Of a stretch of DNA of 6,387 bases, positions 1-5,064 are shown piece by piece; the stretch's first letter is position 1; every line of letters starts with the position of its first letter. Under the pieces are notes generated by a model. It saw nothing but the letters and a program-made list of their open reading frames with translations, was not told where the DNA came from and did no database searches. The stretch comes from Pseudomonadota bacterium. GTDB taxonomy: Bacteria; Pseudomonadota; Alphaproteobacteria; Rhizobiales; Xanthobacteraceae. The stretch covers positions 1 to 6,387 of the forward strand of contig JAEZFA010000217.1 of NCBI GenBank assembly GCA_023417665.1. The letters are read 5' to 3'. A program made the position numbers and the translations under genes.

Positions 1-309
1 GTTCGACTGCGTGCCGGAACCCGTCTGCCACACGACCAGCGGGAAATGATCGTCGAGCTTGCCCTCGATCACTTCATCCGCGGCCTTACAGATTGCGTCG
101 GCGAGCTTCGCGTCGAGCAGGCCGAGCTCCTTATTGGTCAGCGCCGCTGCTTTTTTCAGCACTCCGAAGGCACGCACGACCGGTTTCGGCATGCGTTCGA
201 CGCCGATCTTGAAGTTCATGATGGAACGCTGCGTTTGCGCACCCCAATAACGGTCCGCGGACACTTCGATAGGACCGAATGTGTCGGACTCCGTGCGTGT
301 CTTCGTCAT
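1..309 (-). CDS. fumC: Fumarate hydratase class II, N-terminal 103 residues (cut by window edge)
   Basis: Class II fumarase is the iron-independent TCA-cycle enzyme that reversibly hydrates fumarate to L-malate in the cytoplasm as a homotetramer. Only the first 103 codons lie here. The minus-strand reading begins with ATG at 309-307 and leaves the window at position 1. Recognisable family segments are DRYWGAQTQRS (about residues 19-29), ERMPKPVVRAFG (about 38-49), the KAADEVI helix (about 74-80) and HFPLVVWQTGSGTQSN (88-103). From memory of E. coli FumC the alignment needs no gaps, which puts Thr100 of the TGSGTQ loop at the same number as the E. coli active-site threonine. The upstream sequence is purine-rich (GAGAACAGAAG) and serves as a weak ribosome site. 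The gene is divergent from everything else in the window. The product call is very secure. The rest of the gene is outside the window. Confidence 0.96.
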   Translation of the reverse strand, partial: MTKTRTESDTFGPIEVSADRYWGAQTQRSIMNFKIGVERMPKPVVRAFGVLKKAAALTNKELGLLDAKLADAICKAADEVIEGKLDDHFPLVVWQTGSGTQSN

Positions 310-366
310 CTTCTGTTCTCGTTTCTCGTCAGTTCGTGTTTGTATTCGCGTATCTCATTACCGCCC

Positions 367-396
367 TTCGCAGCGCAACTTTTCGTTTCGCAGCGC
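367..396. repeat. Pair of 10-bp direct repeats in the fumC leader
   Basis: TTCGCAGCGC occurs at 367-376 and again, identically, at 387-396, a period of 20 bp or about two helical turns. The copies sit 58-87 bp upstream of the fumC start codon. Two same-face copies at this spacing are what a dimeric or tandem-bound regulator would use, but no known operator is recognised and chance is possible in GC-rich DNA. Confidence 0.45.
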
Positions 397-435
397 GGCG
401 GTGCGATCATAGTACCGCTATGCAAATTCAGCCGA

Positions 436-466
436 ATTGTCACTTGCGAAGATGATTATTGTCACT
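436..466. repeat. Pair of 9-bp direct repeats between fumC and the DUF4169 gene
   Basis: ATTGTCACT is present at 436-444 and 458-466, a 22-bp period, in an AT-richer patch of otherwise GC-rich DNA. The pair lies between the divergent genes, about 130-160 bp from fumC and 75-105 bp from the DUF4169 start, so it could serve either. A weak plus-strand promoter reading, TTGCGA (444-449), 16 bp, TAATGT (466-471), overlaps the repeats. A minus-strand TATGAT (411-406) could be a fumC -10 box but has no good -35. Function is inferred only. Confidence 0.4.
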
Positions 467-540
467 AATGTTCTGCGCCGTTGACGCAAACGGAACGCAA
501 GATTCCGTTGCGTCCTGGGGATGGGACGAGGAAGCGGCCG

Positions 541-732
541 ATGGCCGAGATCGTAAATCTGCGCCGCGCACGCAAGGCAAAGGCGCGGGCTGAAAAAGAA
601 ACGACCGCGGCCGAGAACCGCGCTCGTTACGGTCGTCCGGCGCATGAACGAAAGTTGGCCGACAGCCTCGAACATCAAAGGCAGCACTCTCTCAGTCTGC
701 ACAAGCTCGCAGATAGAGAAGGTCAGAAATGA
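541..732 (+). CDS. DUF4169 family small basic protein
   Basis: A 63-residue protein of unknown function. The opening MAEIVNLRRARKAKARAE, followed by a charged helical stretch rich in Lys, Arg, Glu and Ala (residues 8-45) and a short LSLHKLADREG tail, is the pattern I know as DUF4169 from alphaproteobacteria. No signal peptide, membrane segment or catalytic motif is visible. The composition suggests one long cytoplasmic, possibly coiled-coil, helix. The start at 541 is preferred over an in-frame TTG at 481 because the family begins at MAEIVNL and GAGGAAG (528-534) lies 6 bases upstream as a Shine-Dalgarno. Its stop overlaps the start of the next gene (ATGA at 729-732), so the two are probably translationally coupled and act together. 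The family call is fairly secure. The function is unknown. Confidence 0.82.
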   Translation: MAEIVNLRRARKAKARAEKETTAAENRARYGRPAHERKLADSLEHQRQHSLSLHKLADREGQK

Positions 733-968
733 AGAGCCCTGTCGTAAAGCGGTCTATCGTCATCGCCGGTCACAAAACGAGTGTCAGTCTGGAAGATGCC
801 TTCTGGGATGCACTCAAAAACATCGCGGCGGAACGCAAGGTGACACTCTCGGATGTGGTGCAGGAAGTGGATCAGAAGCGCAAACAGGGAAATCTTTCCT
901 CCGCGATCCGCCTTTTTGTGCTCGATCACTATCGCTCCTATTATGCCGCGGCGCGTGCGCGGGTCTGA
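729..968 (+). CDS. Ribbon-helix-helix domain protein (RHH_4 type)
   Basis: A 79-residue protein with the single-domain architecture of the RHH_4 ribbon-helix-helix family. It has KRSIVIAGHKTSVSLED (about residues 7-23, including the beta-strand segment), then an amphipathic helix WDALKNIAAERK (26-37), a turn, a second helix SDVVQEVDQKR (41-51), and the family's NLSSAIRLFVLDHYR block (55-69). RHH proteins usually bind DNA as dimers through the paired strands, often repressing their own operon. For this subfamily the targets are not known to me. The start is supported by AGAAGG at 717-722, 6 bases upstream. It overlaps the DUF4169 gene by four bases. The facing direct repeats at 436-466 would be a natural place to look for its operator, which is inference. 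There is no toxin gene beside it, so an antitoxin role is not supported. Confidence 0.85.
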   Translation: MKSPVVKRSIVIAGHKTSVSLEDAFWDALKNIAAERKVTLSDVVQEVDQKRKQGNLSSAIRLFVLDHYRSYYAAARARV

Positions 969-1019
969 GCGGAGATCCGGCGTCCGGGCGGCGATTGCCA
1001 AGCGCGACAGCAGCCCGCG

Positions 1020-1048
1020 TTGAACCGCCACAATCGCTACCCTATAAC
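1020..1048 (+). promoter_or_regulatory. Candidate sigma70-type promoter for the hflKC operon
   Basis: TTGAAC at 1020-1025 and TATAAC at 1043-1048 are separated by exactly 17 bp, close to the housekeeping consensus (TTGACA and TATAAT). Transcription would begin near 1055, giving a leader of about 55 bases before hflK. It lies in the 142-bp gap after the RHH gene, just where an operon promoter would be expected. This is pattern reading only. Confidence 0.5.
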
Positions 1049-1097
1049 CATCGCAACCTGCAGAACGGGGCCGATGTGAACGGCTCGCGGCGCGACC

Positions 1098-1102
1098 GGA
1101 GG
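1098..1102 (+). promoter_or_regulatory. Shine-Dalgarno site of hflK
   Basis: GGAGG lies 8 bases upstream of the ATG at 1111, a near-ideal ribosome-binding site. It fixes the hflK start at MSWKNQ and rules out the overlapping ATG at 1116, which is in another frame. Confidence 0.75.
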
Positions 1103-1110
1103 CTATTTTA

Positions 1111-2238
1111 ATGTCTTGGAAGAATCAGAGCGGCGGACCGTGGGGCGGAGGGCCGCGCGGACCCTGGGGGTCGGGCCAGCAGCCCGGTCCCGGCCGGGGC
1201 AGTGGCGGGAATCAGCCGCCGGATCTGGAAGATTTGATCCGCCGCGGGCAGGATCGTCTCAAGAATGTGCTGCCGGGCTCGGGCAATTTCGGGAGCCGTG
1301 GCGCCCTTATTCTTCTTTTCGCGGCCGTGGTCGTGTGGCTCCTGTCGGGCTTCTACCGTGTAAATACGGATGAGCAGGGCATCGTGCTGCGATTCGGCAA
1401 GTTCGTGCAGACCACGCAGCCGGGCCTCAATTATCATCTGCCGTATCCGATCGAGACCGTGCTGACGCCCCGCGTCACCTTCGAGAACAAGATCGATATC
1501 GGCTTCCGCATACAGGATGATTTTCGCCGCGGCGCCGTGACCCGGGACGTGACCGAGGAAAGCCTGATCCTGACCGGCGACGAAAATATCGTCGATGTCG
1601 ATTTCTCGGTGTTCTGGATCATCAACAACGCCGGCAATTTCCTTTTCAACCTTCAGAATCCGGAAAGCACGATCAAGGCGGTCGCGGAATCGGCGATGCG
1701 CGAAGTCGTCGGACGCGCCCAGATTCAGCCGATCCTGACCGGCGCGCGGGCCGCGACCGAACAGGAAGTGCTGAAGCTGATGCAGAAGATTCTCGACGGC
1801 TACCAGGCCGGCGTGACCGTCACGCGCGTACAGATGCAGAAGGTCGACCCGCCGAGCCAGGTCATCGATGCGTTCCGCGACGTGCAGGCCGCCCGCGCCG
1901 ACGCCGAGCGCCTCCAGAACGAAGCCCAGACCTACGCCAACCGCGTGGTGCCGGAAGCGCGAGGCGAAGCCGCCCGCATCCTGCAGGCCGCCGACGCATA
2001 TAAAGAGCGTACGGTGGTGGAAGCGAAAGGTCAGGCCGCCCGCTTCAACGCGATCCTGGCCGAATACAAGCTGGCGCCGGAAGTTACCCGCCGCCGCATG
2101 TATCTCGAAACCATGGAGCGCGTGCTGGGCGGGATCGACAAGGTCATCCTCGATCCGAGCAACAAGGGCTCAAACGTCGTACCTTATCTGCCGCTCGACC
2201 AGCTCCTGCGCCAGAACCAGAGTGGAGCGCGCCGATGA
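1111..2238 (+). CDS. hflK: HflK, SPFH-domain membrane protein of the FtsH modulator complex
   Basis: HflK pairs with HflC in a large inner-membrane assembly that encloses the FtsH protease and modulates its action on membrane and regulatory substrates. The 375-residue protein shows the family layout. A Gly/Pro/Trp-rich cytoplasmic tail (1-35, with GPWG at 9-12 as GPWGGGP and again near 17-20) comes first. It is followed by a segment with DLEDLIRRGQDRLK (38-51), one transmembrane helix (about 65-81) and the SPFH/band 7 domain starting at YRVNTDEQGIVLRFGKF (82-98). A long Ala/Glu/Arg-rich helical region (about 255-315) and the conserved ending NVVPYLPLDQLL (355-366) follow. Length and order match the family. 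The protein should sit with its SPFH domain on the periplasmic side. The stop overlaps the hflC start as ATGA, indicating coupled translation and matched amounts of the two subunits. The call is very secure. Confidence 0.97.
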   Translation: MSWKNQSGGPWGGGPRGPWGSGQQPGPGRGSGGNQPPDLEDLIRRGQDRLKNVLPGSGNFGSRGALILLFAAVVVWLLSGFYRVNTDEQGIVLRFGKFVQTTQPGLNYHLPYPIETVLTPRVTFENKIDIGFRIQDDFRRGAVTRDVTEESLILTGDENIVDVDFSVFWIINNAGNFLFNLQNPESTIKAVAESAMREVVGRAQIQPILTGARAATEQEVLKLMQKILDGYQAGVTVTRVQMQKVDPPSQVIDAFRDVQAARADAERLQNEAQTYANRVVPEARGEAARILQAADAYKERTVVEAKGQAARFNAILAEYKLAPEVTRRRMYLETMERVLGGIDKVILDPSNKGSNVVPYLPLDQLLRQNQSGARR

Positions 2239-3140
2239 AAACGATTACCGGCGTCATTGCCGTCCTCATCGCGCTCGTTGCGATCGTACTCTATTCGTCC
2301 ATCTTCTTCGTCCATCAGACGCAACAGGCGCTGGTGCTTCGCTTCGGCGAACCGCGGCGCGTGATCATCGAGCCGGGCCTGCAATATAAGGCGCCGCTGA
2401 TCGACACCGTGATCCTGATCGACAAGAGGATTCTCGATCTCGACAACCCGCCGCAGGAAGTCATCGCTTCCGACCAGAAGCGTCTCGTGGTCGACGCCTT
2501 CGCGCGCTACCGCATCACCGACCCGCTGAAATTCTACCAGTCGGTTGCGACGGTCGACGGCGCGAATTCGCGACTGCTGCCGGTGCTGAACTCTTCCATG
2601 CGCCGCGTGCTGGGTGAATCGACCTTCATCGAAGTGGTGCGGGACGATCGCGCCGACCTCATGTCCCGGATCAAGGACGGCATGAACGCGGAAGCGAAAA
2701 ACAACTTCGGCATCGAAGTCGTCGACGTGCGGCTGCGCCGCGCGGACTTGCCGGACGCCAACAGCCAGGCGGTCTATCAGCGGATGCAGACGGAACGGCA
2801 GCGCGAAGCCGCCGAAATCCGCGCGCAGGGCAATCAGGCGAGCCAGGCCATTCGCGCGAAAGCGGATCGCGACGTCACCGTCATCATCGCGGAAGCAAGC
2901 TCCAAGGGCGAGCAGCTGCGAGGCGAGGGTGACGCGACCCGCAACAAGATTTTCGCGGACTCTTACGGCAGGGACCCCGACTTCTTCGCCTTCTATCGCT
3001 CGATGCAGGCCTATGAACTCGGCTTGCAGAAGGACGGCACGCGGATGCTGTTGTCGCCGGATTCGGATTTCTTCCGCTACTTCCAGAATCCGTCCGGGGT
3101 CACGCAAGCGCCGGCACCGGCTCCCGCTCCCGCGCGCTGA
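2235..3140 (+). CDS. hflC: HflC, SPFH-domain partner of HflK
   Basis: The second subunit of the HflKC complex that modulates FtsH. The 301-residue protein has an N-terminal membrane anchor (about residues 5-25) and then the SPFH domain beginning at HQTQQALVLRFGEPRR (27-42). A helical Ala/Glu/Arg-rich region (about 175-235, with ERQREAAEIRAQGNQ at 187-201) follows, and then the typical HflC ending LLSPDSDFFRYF (272-283). The last residues are a short Ala/Pro repeat (APAPAPAPAR). This low-complexity tail is beyond the conserved part and varies in the family. The start at 2235 has GGAG at 2224-2227, 7 bases upstream, and overlaps the hflK stop by four bases. The SPFH domain makes the product call secure, and the order after hflK confirms HflC rather than another band 7 protein. 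Confidence 0.96.
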   Translation: MKTITGVIAVLIALVAIVLYSSIFFVHQTQQALVLRFGEPRRVIIEPGLQYKAPLIDTVILIDKRILDLDNPPQEVIASDQKRLVVDAFARYRITDPLKFYQSVATVDGANSRLLPVLNSSMRRVLGESTFIEVVRDDRADLMSRIKDGMNAEAKNNFGIEVVDVRLRRADLPDANSQAVYQRMQTERQREAAEIRAQGNQASQAIRAKADRDVTVIIAEASSKGEQLRGEGDATRNKIFADSYGRDPDFFAFYRSMQAYELGLQKDGTRMLLSPDSDFFRYFQNPSGVTQAPAPAPAPAR

Positions 3141-3149
3141 TCCTGCGCC

Positions 3150-3335
3150 ATGGCGTTTCTGGTCGCCGCGCTCGGACTGCTGCTCGCGATCGAGGGGCTG
3201 ACGCTCGCGGCGTTCCCGGGGGCGGCCAAGCGCGCCGCCGCCGCGATCATGGAAGCGCCGGAGGGAACGCTGCGGCTCATGGGGCTGATCGCGGCCGTGC
3301 TCGGCGTCGTGCTGGTCTGGTTCGCGCGACGTTAG
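3150..3335 (+). CDS. DUF2065 family small inner-membrane protein (YjeT-like)
   Basis: A 61-residue hydrophobic protein with two predicted membrane helices, about residues 2-21 and 43-58. A basic and amphipathic linker (GAAKRAAAAIMEAPEGTLRLMG, in part) joins them, and the end is WFARR. The Pro-Gly-Ala-containing loop, the RLMGL start of helix two and the very short length match DUF2065. E. coli yjeT, of the same family, also lies directly after hflC, so the link is conserved across distant proteobacteria. That makes an accessory role in the HflKC-FtsH complex plausible but unproven. Only 9 bases separate it from hflC and no Shine-Dalgarno is visible there, so translation probably depends on ribosomes finishing hflC. 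Function is unknown. Confidence 0.85.
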   Translation: MAFLVAALGLLLAIEGLTLAAFPGAAKRAAAAIMEAPEGTLRLMGLIAAVLGVVLVWFARR

Positions 3336-3356
3336 GCTCACGCGATTTTGCGGGAA

Positions 3357-3375
3357 CGCGGGAACCAAGCCCGCG
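3357..3375. other. Short stem-loop in the DUF2065-degP gap
   Basis: CGCGGG (3357-3362) and CCCGCG (3370-3375) form a 6-bp stem around a 7-base loop. No T-run follows, so it is not a classical intrinsic terminator. It may attenuate read-through from hflC into degP, or be chance in GC-rich DNA. Confidence 0.25.
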
Positions 3376-3462
3376 GCCTGCTGCTTGCGTCACAGGCCGT
3401 TCGGGCGCAATTTTGCGGCGCAACGGCCAATCCCACTGCTGTGCCAAAGGAAATGTTTTTCC

Positions 3463-4950
3463 ATGCCCGCTTTGCGCGATACCGGTTCAAAACTCCTGCT
3501 TCGTCTGGGTGCTGCGGCAGTGCTTGCCGCATTTGTTTTCGCGACACCCCATGTCACCCGCGCCCAGACGCGCGGCCCGGACAATGTCGCCGATGTTGCC
3601 GAGCGGGTGCAGTCGGCGGTCGTCAATATTTCGACTTCGCAGAACGTGAATCCGTCGCAGCAGGTGCCGATGCCGCAACTGCCGCCGGGCTCGCCGTTCG
3701 AGGAGTTTTTTGAAGAGTTCTTCAAGAACAAGAACGACGGCGATCCGAAGCGGCAGCGCAAGGTGTCCTCGCTCGGCTCGGGTTTCGTCATTGATCCTTC
3801 GGGCATCGTGATCACGAACAATCACGTCATCGCCGAAGCCGACGAGATCATCGTCAACTTCAGCGACGGCTCGAAGCTCAAGGCCGAGCTGATCGGCCGT
3901 GACGAGAAGGTCGATCTCGCAGTGCTGCGCGTGCAGCCAAAGTCGCCGCTCAAGGCGGTCAATTTCGGCGACAGCGACAAGACCCGCGTCGGCGAATGGG
4001 TCATGGCGATCGGCAACCCGTTCGGGCTTGGCGGTTCGGTGACGGTCGGCGTCGTCTCCGCGCGCAACCGGAATATCGAATCAAGCCTCTACGACGACTT
4101 CATCCAGACCGACGCTGCCATCAACCGCGGCAACTCGGGCGGGCCGCTGTTCAACCTGCAGGGCGAAGTGATCGGCATCAATACGGCGATCTTCTCGCAG
4201 ACCGGCGGCTCCATCGGCATCGGCTTCGCCATTCCCGCGAACACCGTGCTGCCGCTGATCAAGCAACTGCGCGAAACCGGGGAAATCCAGCGCGGCTGGA
4301 TCGGGGTCTCGATCCAGCCGGTCGATGACCAGATTGCTGAAAGCCTGAGCTTGCCGGCGGCGCGCGGCGCGCTGATCGCTTCGGTGAACGACAATGGCCC
4401 CGCCATGAAAGGCGGCATGCAGGCAGGCGACGTGGTGATCCGCTTCAACGGCCAGGAGGTGCGGGAGATGCGCAACCTCCCGCGCATCGTGGCCGGTTCC
4501 GAAATCGGCAAGACGGTCGACGTGGTCGTGATCCGCAAGGGCAAGGAAGTCACCCTGAAGATCGAGGTGGCGAAGCTCGCCGAGCCCGACAAGAAGCCGA
4601 ACCGGCAGACCAAGGCCGAGCCGCAACAGCCCCAGAAGCAGCGTCCGGCCATGAACCGGCCGCTCGGGCTCGAACTTTCCGCGGTGAACGAAGACCTCCG
4701 GCGGCGCTATCGCCTGAAGGAAAGCGTCAGGGGGCTGGTCGTGACCGGGGTGGATCCGGAGTCCAACGCTGCGAAACAGAATATCGAGGCCGGGCTCGTG
4801 GTCATCGAAGTTTCCGGCGAGCCCGTGACGACGGCGGCCGAACTGCGGGGCCGTGTAGAGGCGCTCAGGAAGGCCGGCAAGAAGTCGGCGCTTCTGCTTC
4901 TCGTCAACCCGGGCGGCGAGCAGCGCTTCGTCGCCGTCGCAATCCCCTAA
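3463..4950 (+). CDS. degP: Do/DegP-family periplasmic serine endoprotease with two PDZ domains
   Basis: An HtrA-type protease and chaperone that degrades or holds misfolded envelope proteins. The 495-residue precursor has a Sec signal peptide (basic N-end, hydrophobic 18-28, likely cleavage after the VTRA alanine at 34). It has an acidic/aromatic loop with FEEFFEEFF (79-87) and a trypsin-like domain with the complete triad His121 (TNNHV), Asp151 (VDLAVL) and Ser225 (GNSGGP). PDZ1 (about 277-370, binding loop GWIGV) is followed by a charged Lys/Gln/Pro linker (373-398) and PDZ2 (about 399-495, loop PLGLEL). In PDZ2 the usual Gly-Asp before the strand is Gly-Leu (GLVVIEV). The start at 3463 is preferred over an in-frame ATG at 3385 because the longer form would bury the signal peptide. 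AAGGA at 3447-3451 is 11 bases upstream, slightly far. Paralogues DegQ or MucD cannot be excluded by sequence alone. Confidence 0.94.
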   Translation: MPALRDTGSKLLLRLGAAAVLAAFVFATPHVTRAQTRGPDNVADVAERVQSAVVNISTSQNVNPSQQVPMPQLPPGSPFEEFFEEFFKNKNDGDPKRQRKVSSLGSGFVIDPSGIVITNNHVIAEADEIIVNFSDGSKLKAELIGRDEKVDLAVLRVQPKSPLKAVNFGDSDKTRVGEWVMAIGNPFGLGGSVTVGVVSARNRNIESSLYDDFIQTDAAINRGNSGGPLFNLQGEVIGINTAIFSQTGGSIGIGFAIPANTVLPLIKQLRETGEIQRGWIGVSIQPVDDQIAESLSLPAARGALIASVNDNGPAMKGGMQAGDVVIRFNGQEVREMRNLPRIVAGSEIGKTVDVVVIRKGKEVTLKIEVAKLAEPDKKPNRQTKAEPQQPQKQRPAMNRPLGLELSAVNEDLRRRYRLKESVRGLVVTGVDPESNAAKQNIEAGLVVIEVSGEPVTTAAELRGRVEALRKAGKKSALLLLVNPGGEQRFVAVAIP

Positions 4951-4979
4951 GGCCTTCACGCTACTCACAGTTTAGTGTC

Positions 4980-4995
4980 CGGTCCTCGCGGACCG
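4980..4995. terminator. GC-rich hairpin after degP, possible terminator
   Basis: CGGTCC (4980-4985), loop TCGC, GGACCG (4990-4995) is a perfect 6-bp stem with a 4-base loop, 30 bases after the degP stop. There is no following T-run, so strong intrinsic termination is doubtful. A role in ending or protecting the 3' end of the degP message is possible. Confidence 0.35.
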
Positions 4996-5021
4996 ATCAC
5001 GCAATCGCGTTTGCGCGTGAT
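4996..5021. other. Second hairpin, directly abutting the first
   Basis: ATCACGC (4996-5002) pairs with GCGTGAT (5015-5021), a perfect 7-bp stem. Adding AA and TT pairs gives a longer stem with a two-base bulge. It begins at the base after the first hairpin ends. Two abutting stem-loops suggest a structured intercistronic RNA or a small dispersed palindromic repeat. A weak promoter reading (TTGCGC 5011-5016, 17 bp, TAGCAT 5034-5039) overlaps it. Confidence 0.4.
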
Positions 5022-5050
5022 AGCCCAAGTCGTTAGCATCTGCCGCAATC

Positions 5051-5057
5051 AGGGGAG
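5051..5057 (+). promoter_or_regulatory. Shine-Dalgarno that selects the TTG start of the kinase
   Basis: AGGGGAG lies 7 bases before TTG (5065-5067) but 22 bases before the first in-frame ATG (5080-5082). The spacing therefore favours TTG as the initiator. No other ribosome site is visible for the ATG. Confidence 0.6.
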
Positions 5058-5064
5058 CGGCTCG

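Noticed and set aside
46..468. Plus-strand open frame opposite fumC running into the spacer
   Set aside because: It covers the clear fumC coding sequence on the other strand and has no ribosome site or family resemblance.
541..968. DUF4169-RHH pair as a toxin-antitoxin module
   Set aside because: Neither protein shows toxin motifs such as RelE, PIN or Fic. Size and overlap alone are not evidence.
3353..3365. Two GGAAC boxes (3353-3357 and 3361-3365) upstream of degP as an EcfG-type stress promoter
   Set aside because: No CGTT-like -10 element lies 16-17 bases downstream of either box, so the required pairing is missing.
2184..3368. Minus-strand open frame of 394 codons opposite hflC and DUF2065
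   Set aside because: Arg/His/Asp-rich composition without family features, entirely antisense to well-supported hflC.
3384..3415. CTTG at 3384-3387 followed by CAATTTT as a heat-shock sigma32 promoter for degP
   Set aside because: The -10 part does not match well enough to separate it from chance, although heat induction would make biological sense.
3385..3462. Longer degP start at the ATG at 3385
   Set aside because: It would add 26 residues in front of a normal Sec signal peptide, and no good ribosome site precedes it.
4081..4968. Minus-strand open frame of 295 codons opposite degP
   Set aside because: An antisense shadow of the protease and PDZ coding sequence, with no domain or ribosome site of its own.
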